From the NCBI RefSeq assembly GCF_900182605.1, contig NZ_FXTB01000005.1:248001-312000 (forward strand): DNA of 64,000 bases, in the 5' to 3' direction. The notes under the pieces are model-generated. The model was not told where the DNA came from, ran no database searches, and worked only from the letters and a program-made list of their open reading frames with translations. This stretch comes from Saccharicrinis carchari (lineage in GTDB: Bacteria; Bacteroidota; Bacteroidia; Bacteroidales; Marinilabiliaceae). A program made the translations under genes and the position numbers. Each line of letters opens with the position of its first letter. Position 1 is the first letter of the stretch. Of this stretch, positions 45,765 to 56,092 are shown one piece after another.

Positions 45765-46943
45765 GTGCAATCTTTTTTTGAAACTCATAAGTATCTGATA
45801 GATAATTTAAAGGTGCCCATGCGACGAAAGTTAATGGGGCAAATTGATTGGAGCCACCGACTCATAGGTATTAAAGGTACCCGAGGTATTGGTAAAACAG
45901 ATTTTTTGCTCGATTTTGCCAAAAGCACTTACGGCAGCAATAAGGCCTGTTTGTACGTTAATTTAAATCACCTTTATTTTACGCAAAACACCATTGTGTC
46001 TTTTGCAGATGAGTTTAGAAAGACAGGAGGCAAGACCTTGATTTTGGATCAGGTATATAAATATCCGGGTTGGTCCGAAGAAATGAAGTATTGTTACGAC
46101 CATTTCACCGACTTGCAAATAGTTTTTTCCGGATCAACGGTCATGCGATTACGCGAAGAAAATCCACATTTACGCGATATTGTGCACTCCTACAAGCTGG
46201 AAGGGTTTTCGTTTCGTGAATTTCTGGAATTAAAAACGGGTATTTTGTTCGATTCTTACACATTGGACGATATATTGGCAAATCACAAAAATATTGCAGC
46301 CGATATTGTGAGCAAAGTGCGTCCTTTGGCTTATTTCGATGATTATTTACGCTATGGTTATTATCCTTTCTTTTTAGATAAAGCACATTATGCCGAAAAC
46401 TTAATGAAAAGTTTAAATCTGATATTAGAAATAGATATTAGTTTTTTGCGGCAGATAGAACTCAAATACTTACCCAGATTACGCAAATTACTTTATCAGG
46501 TGGGTGGTGAAGCTCCGTTTCAACCCAATGTGAGTAAGTTGAGTGCACAAATAAAAACCTCGCGGGCAACGGTAATGAATTATTTATACTATTTGCGTCA
46601 GGCGCGATTGGTAAAGTTGCTTTACGACGGTGAGGAAGATATGCAAAAAAAACCTTCGTTGATATATCTGCACAATCCAAACCTGGTTTATTCAATACGT
46701 GGCGAGGAACCCCAAAAAGAGATATTGCACAAAACATTTTTTTACAATCAACTGGGGTGTTGTCACGAATTAACAGTTTCCGGCAAATCCGATTTTAAGG
46801 TAGATGATATACATCATTTTTTAATTTGTGGCAACGGAAGTGGTACGCCTAAAAATGAAGACGGGGTGCTTCAAGCAAAAGATATGATTGAGGTAGGGAA
46901 AAAAGGCGTTATTCCCTTGTGGCTTTTCGGGTTTTTATATTAA
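45765..46943 (+). CDS. AAA ATPase of the AAA_14/DUF4143 family
   Basis: From GTG 45765 the protein has 392 residues and begins MQSFFETHKYLIDNLKVP. The nucleotide-binding site is KGTRGIGKTDFLL (Walker A) and the Walker B strand is TLILDQV. The C-terminal half has KTSRATVMNYLYYLRQARLVKLLYD, a winged-helix-like region typical of DUF4143. Family members are predicted ATPases of unknown role. The frame stays open back to an ATG at 45699, but the promoter at 45708-45739 and the family start favour the GTG. It is monocistronic. Confidence 0.75.
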   Translation: MQSFFETHKYLIDNLKVPMRRKLMGQIDWSHRLIGIKGTRGIGKTDFLLDFAKSTYGSNKACLYVNLNHLYFTQNTIVSFADEFRKTGGKTLILDQVYKYPGWSEEMKYCYDHFTDLQIVFSGSTVMRLREENPHLRDIVHSYKLEGFSFREFLELKTGILFDSYTLDDILANHKNIAADIVSKVRPLAYFDDYLRYGYYPFFLDKAHYAENLMKSLNLILEIDISFLRQIELKYLPRLRKLLYQVGGEAPFQPNVSKLSAQIKTSRATVMNYLYYLRQARLVKLLYDGEEDMQKKPSLIYLHNPNLVYSIRGEEPQKEILHKTFFYNQLGCCHELTVSGKSDFKVDDIHHFLICGNGSGTPKNEDGVLQAKDMIEVGKKGVIPLWLFGFLY

Positions 46944-47074
46944 GCCCGGCTATTTATAAGATTTGAGCTGAAATATTTAAACAAATCGACATATTATCGT
47001 AAATTTATCAATTGACATTCAATAAGTTAGATTGATTCTAAATAACAGTGGTTAAAAATTAAATAATAATCAAA

Positions 47075-50611
<3,537 letters not shown>

Positions 50612-50638
50612 GCGAAAAGCATAAACCATACATATTAT

Positions 50639-50670
50639 AAGGCGTCTCATGTTTTGGGGCGCCTTTTTTT
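50639..50670 (+). terminator. Rho-independent terminator after nifJ
   Basis: AAGGCGTCT pairs with GGGGCGCCTT (two G-T pairs) around an 8-base loop and ends in a T-run. It marks the end of the backbone transcription unit. Confidence 0.85.
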
Positions 50671-50797
50671 ATTTGTGGTTCGCCACTGCCCAAAAATAAA
50701 TTTCAAGCGGCCGAATGGTGCTTTGCTGCAGGAGGCCAATAGTTAGTTGCCAATAATGTGGCCAAGTAGGCAACAGTATACTAATCCTATCGAAAAT

Positions 50798-50845
50798 AAA
50801 AAGTGTTATAGTTGGAATGTTTTGTACAAAAAGTGTTATATTTGA
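50798..50845 (+). promoter_or_regulatory. Direct repeats and promoter upstream of the tyrosine recombinase
   Basis: AAAAAGTGTTATA occurs at 50798-50810 and again at 50829-50841, exactly 31 bp (about three helical turns) apart. The second copy overlaps TATATTTG at 50838-50845, an exact -7 element 28 bp before the recombinase ATG. The arrangement fits an operator pair or recombinase-binding sites covering the promoter, so the gene may be autoregulated. Confidence 0.55.
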
Positions 50846-50872
50846 ATAAGTAAAAATACGTAAATAATACGC

Positions 50873-52003
50873 ATGTCTGCGAAACCTTCCATAGTATTAA
50901 AGCGTGCAATGTACCAACGTCAGAAAGTGGTACTGTTTAGTTTTGAATATGATACAGAGTTAATAGAAGGCCTTAAACAGCTTCCGGGTTCAAGGTGGAG
51001 CGATGCGATGGGTTGTTGGTATCAACCCGAAAATTATTTCGATCTTTCTAAAACATTTGATATTTTTAAATCCAAAGCTTGGTTAGATTATAGCAAACTA
51101 AAAAAAGAAAATAATACACAATATGAGCATAATAAACCAAAGGATGTACCAAAGATAAAAGTTGATTTGCCCGATGGCTATATGGAAAAACTTTTCCAAA
51201 AAAGGTATAGTGAGAATACCCAACGCGTATATGCTAACTTTTTTAGGAAATTTGCCACTTATTTTAGGGGTGAAAACTTAGATGAACTCAGCGCAGAACA
51301 AATTAACGAGTATATTCTCTTATTAATTCAATATGAAAATATTTCGTCATCTAAGCAAAACCAAATAATTAATGCAGTCAAATTTTATTACGAGCATGTT
51401 TTGGGCAGAGACAAACAGTATTTTGCGATTGATCGTCCACGGAAAGATAAAAAATTACCGGATGTATTGAGCAAAGCTGAAGTTGAAAAGATGCTATTAC
51501 TTACCCAAAACATTAAGCATAAGAGTTTGATGGCACTAATTTATTCATGTGGACTTCGTCGAAGTGAGGTTATTAATTTGAAATGTGAGGATATTGATTC
51601 GAAGAGAATGCTTATAAAAATTAGGGGCGCAAAAGGGAAAAAGGATAGGTACATACCTTTGAGCGGTGGTGTTTTAGATTTGTTAAGACGTCATTATAAG
51701 GAGGAGCGACCTAGTGTTTGGCTTTTTCAGGGGCAAAAAGGTGGGCAATACAGTCCTACTAGTATCGTGAATGCAATAAAAAATGCCGCAGCTAGAGCTA
51801 AAGTAAAAAAGCGAGTATATCCTCACATTCTAAGGCATAGCTTTGCTACACATCATTTAGAGCAGGGTACTGATTTAAGGTTTATACAGGTTTGGTTAGG
51901 ACACGAAAGTTCAAAAACTACGGAAATATATACACATGTATCCCAGAATATTTTTGGTAACTTTAAAAATCCTATTGATGATATGGATTTGGGCGATAAA
52001 TAG
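50873..52003 (+). CDS. Tyrosine recombinase, putative cassette integrase of an integron-like array
   Basis: A 376-residue protein. Residues 1-90 form an N-terminal domain with the WSxxxxCWY-P pattern at 42-52, seen in a Bacteroidota group of solitary integrases. Residues 98-190 form the SAM-like core-binding domain, and 195-360 the catalytic domain: R229 (CGLRRSE), K257, H318-x-x-R321, H344 and nucleophile Y353. Only 61 residues separate K257 and H318. Canonical IntI integrases have about 100 there, because of their extra helix-containing domain, so this is Xer-like rather than IntI. It is transcribed toward the cassette array that starts 95 bp after its stop. Confidence 0.85.
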   Translation: MSAKPSIVLKRAMYQRQKVVLFSFEYDTELIEGLKQLPGSRWSDAMGCWYQPENYFDLSKTFDIFKSKAWLDYSKLKKENNTQYEHNKPKDVPKIKVDLPDGYMEKLFQKRYSENTQRVYANFFRKFATYFRGENLDELSAEQINEYILLLIQYENISSSKQNQIINAVKFYYEHVLGRDKQYFAIDRPRKDKKLPDVLSKAEVEKMLLLTQNIKHKSLMALIYSCGLRRSEVINLKCEDIDSKRMLIKIRGAKGKKDRYIPLSGGVLDLLRRHYKEERPSVWLFQGQKGGQYSPTSIVNAIKNAAARAKVKKRVYPHILRHSFATHHLEQGTDLRFIQVWLGHESSKTTEIYTHVSQNIFGNFKNPIDDMDLGDK

Positions 52004-52107
52004 AATTACCGGTTGATAGCCCGCTAATTTGGAGTCGTATCAACACAAATACAATTCGATAAAACGGATATAACAGCACAGCGGTTGATAGCCAAACGTT
52101 ACAGGGC
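52004..52107 (+). other. Candidate attI site with direct and inverted recombinase-binding motifs
   Basis: CGGTTGATAGCC occurs at 52010-52021 and 52082-52093. Its core GTTGATA is also present inverted at 52038-52044. Five bases after the second copy comes GTTACAGGGC at 52098-52107, the start of cassette 1. A crossover between G52098 and T52099 would follow the integron G|TT rule. The layout parallels the direct-binding sites of attI1, but the assignment is inferred from position and repeats. Confidence 0.55.
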
Positions 52108-52143
52108 ATTTAAGAAAAAGGACATTCTAAGACTTGAAATATA

Positions 52144-52174
52144 TTGTGTGAAATAAAAACTATTTATAAATTTG
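52144..52174 (+). promoter_or_regulatory. Promoter inside cassette 1
   Basis: TTG 52144-52146, 20 bp, TAAATTTG 52167-52174. It has an exact -7 element and the right spacing. Cassette 1 thus carries its own promoter; the transcript would begin near 52181 and have a leader of about 150 nt. Confidence 0.75.
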
Positions 52175-52203
52175 TAACGCTTTGAAAACTTTATAGTACA
52201 TAT

Positions 52204-52272
52204 CTGAATCCCTCTTCAGGGAAAATACGCAAAGTCATTGATATAGTGATGACATTCCTTGTTATGCGTATT
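52204..52272 (+). other. Structured leader of cassette 1
   Basis: CTGAA/TTCAG form a small hairpin (52204-52219). A larger one pairs AATACGC (52224-52230) with GCGTATT (52266-52272) and encloses GTCAT/ATGAC (52234-52238, 52049+ equivalents at 52249-52253). The segment GTTATGCG at 52261-52268 is identical to the start of cassette 3. It may be a translational control element or the relic of a small cassette junction. Confidence 0.4.
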
Positions 52273-52330
52273 CTTTAAATAATTATTTTTTTACAATATT
52301 CTCACAAAGAGAGAATTAAAATTGATTCAA

Positions 52331-53176
52331 ATGAAAATTACAGATATTATAACAAAGTCTGAAAAGCCCACGATTTATGAAAAAGGAAACTCCTTTATGT
52401 GGACAGACTCATATATTTCAAAGCAAATCTTAAATATCCATCTTAATCCAGAAATAGACCTTGGAAGTCGTAAAATGTCAACTATACAAAAGACGGCAAA
52501 TTGGATATTAGATTCACAAGCAAAAAAAAGCAATCTAAAAATCCTTGATTTAGGTTGTGGTCCAGGTCTATATTCAGAAATTTTCGCAAAAAATGGGCAT
52601 CAGGTTACAGGAATAGATATTTCGAAAAACTCTATTGATTATGCTCAAAAAACTGCGAAAGAAAAAAATCTTGATATTGAATATTTCAATGCAAGTTATT
52701 TAGACTATGACTTAGGGCAAGAAAAATATGATTTGATAATTATAATTTATACGGATTTAGGAGTTTTATCTCCAGACGATAGAAATATTCTATTAAGAAA
52801 GATATACCGAGCCCTAAAAAAAGAAGGAGTGTTTATTTTTGATGTTCTAAATGACAATAAACTTGAACATAAAGTAACTCCCAAAAACTGGGAAGTTGCT
52901 AAAAGCGGTTTTTGGAAAAATTGTCCTTATATGGCATTATCTGAGTCGTTTTTATACAAAGAGGAGAAAGTTATACTTTACCAACACCTTGTTATTGATT
53001 CTGAAGACAATATTAAAGTATATCGTTTTTGGACTCATTTCTTTAACGAAAAAGATTTAAAACAAATACTTGAAAAGCATGGATTTGCTGATGTAAAGCA
53101 TAGGGATGATATTATACCGAAAGGAGATATTTGGAATGGGGGAAATGTTGTTTTTACAATAGCATCAAAAAAATAA
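52331..53176 (+). CDS. Class I SAM-dependent methyltransferase (cassette 1, gene 1)
   Basis: From ATG 52331 the protein has 281 residues, beginning MKITDIITKS. It has the methyltransferase motif I LDLGCGPGLYSE near 71-82, the acidic end of strand 2 in GIDIS, and an IIIYTDLGVL motif IV region. The substrate is unknown; small-molecule methylation is likely by family. A TTG nine bases upstream is also open. It is the first gene in cassette 1 and is followed 9 bp later by the alpha/beta hydrolase with a perfect ribosome-binding site. The two probably act together, since they move as one unit. Confidence 0.8.
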   Translation: MKITDIITKSEKPTIYEKGNSFMWTDSYISKQILNIHLNPEIDLGSRKMSTIQKTANWILDSQAKKSNLKILDLGCGPGLYSEIFAKNGHQVTGIDISKNSIDYAQKTAKEKNLDIEYFNASYLDYDLGQEKYDLIIIIYTDLGVLSPDDRNILLRKIYRALKKEGVFIFDVLNDNKLEHKVTPKNWEVAKSGFWKNCPYMALSESFLYKEEKVILYQHLVIDSEDNIKVYRFWTHFFNEKDLKQILEKHGFADVKHRDDIIPKGDIWNGGNVVFTIASKK

Positions 53177-53185
53177 GGAGGTGTT

Positions 53186-53941
53186 ATGTCATATTTCAAT
53201 TTCGATAATAGAAAAGTATATTACAAAATAAAGGGGCGAGGCACGCCCCTTTTATTACTACATGGCAATACGGTGTCCTCTAAGATGTTTAGTCAAATTA
53301 TTAGAAAATATGCTAAAGAGTTTCAAGTAATACTTTTAGATTTTCCCGGGCACGGCAAATCTGATAGATTAACTGAATTTGAAATCGATTTTTGGTTTTA
53401 TAATTCTAAAGTTGCCTACGCATTGATAAATGAATTGAAACTTGAGAATACCTGTGTAATAGGAACAAGTGGTGGTGCTTTGGTTGCAATTAATTTAGCT
53501 TTAGAGCATCCTGAAAAAGTTAAATACCTTATTGCTGATAGTTTTGAAGGAGAATATCCTTTACCCTCTTACATTAGCTCAATTGAAAATGATAGAGAAA
53601 GAGATAAGAAAAAGATATTGGCAAAGCTAATTTGGTATTTTTGCCATGGAACCGACTGGAAAAAAATAATTGATTTGGATACTAAAGTGAATATTGAATT
53701 TTCAAAAACGGGAAAATCATTTTTTCATAAATCAATTAGTGATTTGAATGTTCCAACATTGTTAACAGGAAGTATGGAGGACGAGTATTGTGATTACCTT
53801 GATAAAATATATGGTTCACTACAAGAGCAAAACAAAGACTTGAAGATTCATTTATTTGAGAAAGGAAGTCATCCAGCAATTATTTCAAATAAAGAGAAAT
53901 TTCTATATTTGATTATGGCGGAAATAAAAAACGCCCTGTAA
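53186..53941 (+). CDS. Alpha/beta hydrolase (cassette 1, gene 2)
   Basis: A 251-residue alpha/beta-hydrolase. The oxyanion-hole HG is in LLLLHGNT (22-29), the FPGHGKSD loop is at 53-60 and the nucleophile elbow is GTSGG with Ser95. A late Asp lies in GSMEDEY and the catalytic His in KGSHPAI near 231-237. The substrate is unknown. The ribosome site GGAGGTG at 53177-53183 is a perfect Shine-Dalgarno, rare in Bacteroidota, and hints at a foreign origin. The stop codon TAA (53939-53941) lies inside the R'' box of attC1. Confidence 0.82.
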   Translation: MSYFNFDNRKVYYKIKGRGTPLLLLHGNTVSSKMFSQIIRKYAKEFQVILLDFPGHGKSDRLTEFEIDFWFYNSKVAYALINELKLENTCVIGTSGGALVAINLALEHPEKVKYLIADSFEGEYPLPSYISSIENDRERDKKKILAKLIWYFCHGTDWKKIIDLDTKVNIEFSKTGKSFFHKSISDLNVPTLLTGSMEDEYCDYLDKIYGSLQEQNKDLKIHLFEKGSHPAIISNKEKFLYLIMAEIKNAL

Positions 53942-54067
53942 CATTTTGTATAAGTAATGGCAGGAATTGTGTTAAATATCAAAGTTTGTAGCCCGCTCAA
54001 ACTGCGTAGCGGTTTGAGCGGAAATTACCACGCAAGCTGCCACTACTCATACAATTTACCGTTGGGC
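53936..54067 (+). repeat. attC-like recombination site 1
   Basis: R'' is CTGTAAC (53936-53942) and R' is GTTGGGC (54061-54067). TTGTATAAGTAATGGCAG (53946-53963) pairs with CTGCCACTACTCATACAA (54037-54054) with two wobble-type differences. Between these arms is a perfect 10-bp stem, CCGCTCAAAC with GTTTGAGCGG (53993-54002, 54012-54021). Its 132 bp and nested palindromes fit an integron attC folded from one strand. Confidence 0.85.
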
Positions 54068-54090
54068 TTAATTGAAAAAAACGCATTACT

Positions 54091-55326
54091 ATGCCGAAAT
54101 ACGAATCAGAATTAGAGTTTATAAATCCTACCATTACAGAATACTGGGTGATTGAGGATGAAAATCCTGAAACTAAAAGATTAGCATTTAGGGTTGATAA
54201 GCAACACCATAACGTTCAATTCTTTCCGCGAGAAGATGATTTTTTTCTAAATGAAATCCTAATTGAGGGATTTGATAGAATACCTGATGATTTTTCAGAC
54301 AACGGCTATATTAAGCAAGGTGTTCAGTATTATCTTAACAAGAAATTAGAGAATAAATCAATTACAAGTTTAACAATATCAAAGGAATCTGATAGTGCAA
54401 TTCGAAAAGTTCGTAATGAAGATAGTTACCGTCTTACTCTTAAATATGATGATTTTAAAACATTAAGAGAAAAATTTATTGTTGTAAATAATCAATCAAC
54501 TCAGAGTAAAAACGATATATTGGATGGATTTTTCTATAATCTGTTTCCTGATAAATTTGATGAAAGTACAAGTACGGCACAACAACAATATCGAAATGTA
54601 ATAAAGAATCTTAATACAGATATTATTGAACACCTTACACCTGATGATTTAATGAAATTTGAAGGATTTATTACGGAGTTATTAGATAAAAGATATCAAA
54701 GTAATTCACACAAGTTTTTACAATTAGCCAGAACTAAGATTAGAGTTGACACGATTGCAATTGATAGGATTTTAGATGAATTTAAACAAAATGTTAGAAA
54801 TAGTATAAGTGAAAATCTTTGGGGAAAATATCTTAAAAAGAATCTTTTCCTTTTAGATAGTAAATATGTTAAAATATTGCCTGAATTAAATGTCATACTT
54901 AGAGGTTCCAGAAATGTTGATTTCGGTATGATTGACACAAAAGGTTATCTTGACATTTTTGAAATTAAAAAACCTGACACCCCTCTACTTTCAAATGATA
55001 CTGACAGAGGCAACTATTATTTGCACACAACTACGGTTAAAGCCATAGTTCAAGCTGAGAAATATTTGTTTAATGCCGAGAGAAAAGCTTCGATTTTGGC
55101 AGATGATATAAGAAGAGAAGAAAAAATCAATGTGAAAGTAGTTAAGCCAAGAGCAATTTTAATAACAGGTCATTCAGAGCAACTTGACACAGAAGAAAAA
55201 AGAGATGATTTTAAAGTATTGAGACAGTCGCTAAAAAATATTGACATAATTCTATATGATGAATTATTAGAGGGGTTGGAGAATCAAAAGAATAAATATT
55301 ACGACCAGATAATAGAAAGTGAATAA
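54091..55326 (+). CDS. Shedu (SduA, DUF4263) anti-phage nuclease (cassette 2)
   Basis: A 411-residue protein. The C-terminal DUF4263 nuclease domain (about 235-400) has the PD-(D/E)xK-type set: Glu241, Asp277 in NVDFGMID, and the E291-I-K293 pair in FEIKKPD. A conserved RILDEF...ENLWGKYL start is also present. Residues 1-230 form a variable N-terminal region, thought to sense the invader in Shedu proteins. Shedu is a single-gene phage-defence system. It fills the whole cassette: the start is 24 bp after attC1 and the stop is 7 bp before attC2. Confidence 0.88.
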   Translation: MPKYESELEFINPTITEYWVIEDENPETKRLAFRVDKQHHNVQFFPREDDFFLNEILIEGFDRIPDDFSDNGYIKQGVQYYLNKKLENKSITSLTISKESDSAIRKVRNEDSYRLTLKYDDFKTLREKFIVVNNQSTQSKNDILDGFFYNLFPDKFDESTSTAQQQYRNVIKNLNTDIIEHLTPDDLMKFEGFITELLDKRYQSNSHKFLQLARTKIRVDTIAIDRILDEFKQNVRNSISENLWGKYLKKNLFLLDSKYVKILPELNVILRGSRNVDFGMIDTKGYLDIFEIKKPDTPLLSNDTDRGNYYLHTTTVKAIVQAEKYLFNAERKASILADDIRREEKINVKVVKPRAILITGHSEQLDTEEKRDDFKVLRQSLKNIDIILYDELLEGLENQKNKYYDQIIESE

Positions 55327-55333
55327 CAACTAA

Positions 55334-55412
55334 GCCCAACATTATATAAAAAACATGGTCGCACAAGCTGACGCACAGCCAAAACCACGATTTTTTATAT
55401 TTATCGTTATGC
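55334..55412 (+). repeat. attC-like recombination site 2
   Basis: R'' is GCCCAAC (55334-55340; TAAGCCCAAC from 55331) and R' is GTTATGC (55406-55412). The inner arms, ATTATATAAAAAACATGG and CACGATTTTTTATATTTAT, pair over most of their length. At 79 bp it is shorter than sites 1 and 3. Confidence 0.8.
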
Positions 55413-55450
55413 GCAACAATAGGAGCGTCCGTGCTTCAAACTAAATTTTG

Positions 55451-55458
55451 TACCTTTG
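55451..55458 (+). promoter_or_regulatory. Promoter -7 element of cassette 3
   Basis: TACCTTTG is an exact TAnnTTTG match only 4 bp before the ATG at 55463. A transcript from it would begin at or near the A of the start codon, that is, be leaderless. Confidence 0.5.
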
Positions 55459-55462
55459 TGAA

Positions 55463-56092
55463 ATGAAAGAATTGATAAAAAATATTGAAGCATTAGCTGA
55501 TACATACTCTTCCAATCTAAAAGCGAAGATTGAGGAAAGAAAAAAAGAAATGGAAGAAGATGATAATTCTCATTACTTGATTTATCGAGTTCTAGGAATT
55601 ACAAATAAAGAAGGAAAACTAATAGATTCCTATCAAAACACAGGACGATTTTTGTATAAATATGCTGGTTCATTTTTAGAGGAAGCAGCTACTTATTGTT
55701 TTAAGTTTAAATATCCTGATGGAGAAAAGACTAAGATTCCAAATACTGAAGGAGTTAGACCAAAAACATTTGAAATTGATTTTCTAAACAATACTGATGC
55801 TATTGAAATAAAATGGAGAGATGCTACAACTGATGGCGACCATATAACCAAAGAACATTCAAGGGTTAAGACAATAAAGGCTAAAGGTCTTAAGCCTATT
55901 AGAGTTATGTTTTATTATCCTCAAAGAACTCAAGCAATTAAAATTCAGGATACTCTTAAAACTTTATACGCAGGTGTTGATGGTGAATACTATGCGGGTG
56001 ATGACGCATGGAATTTTGTGAAAGATTATACAGGAATTGACTTGAAGGATATTCTAACGAAAATTGCTGATAAAAAAACAAAATCTGAATAA
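55463..56092 (+). CDS. ApaLI-type restriction endonuclease (cassette 3, gene 1)
   Basis: From ATG 55463 the protein has 209 residues, the usual size of ApaLI-family type II endonucleases. The family core is clear: YLIYRVLGI (38-46), NTGRFLYKYAGSFLEEA (59-75) and RPKTFEIDFLNNTDAIEIKWRD (99-120), where Asp106 and the E115-I-K117 pair form the PD-(D/E)xK active site. It then has DGDHITKEHSRVK and IRVMFYYPQRTQAI. ApaLI cuts GTGCAC; the site here is presumed similar but not shown. Its TAA overlaps the methyltransferase's ATG by one base (TAATG). Confidence 0.88.
   Translation: MKELIKNIEALADTYSSNLKAKIEERKKEMEEDDNSHYLIYRVLGITNKEGKLIDSYQNTGRFLYKYAGSFLEEAATYCFKFKYPDGEKTKIPNTEGVRPKTFEIDFLNNTDAIEIKWRDATTDGDHITKEHSRVKTIKAKGLKPIRVMFYYPQRTQAIKIQDTLKTLYAGVDGEYYAGDDAWNFVKDYTGIDLKDILTKIADKKTKSE

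Noticed and set aside
52261-52270. GTTATGCGTA as a further attC/cassette junction in the leader of cassette 1
   Set aside because: It is identical for 8 bases to the cassette 3 start, but no matching R'' (CGCATAAC) is found at the end of cassette 1, and the sequence upstream does not form attC-like arms. I kept it as a leader hairpin.
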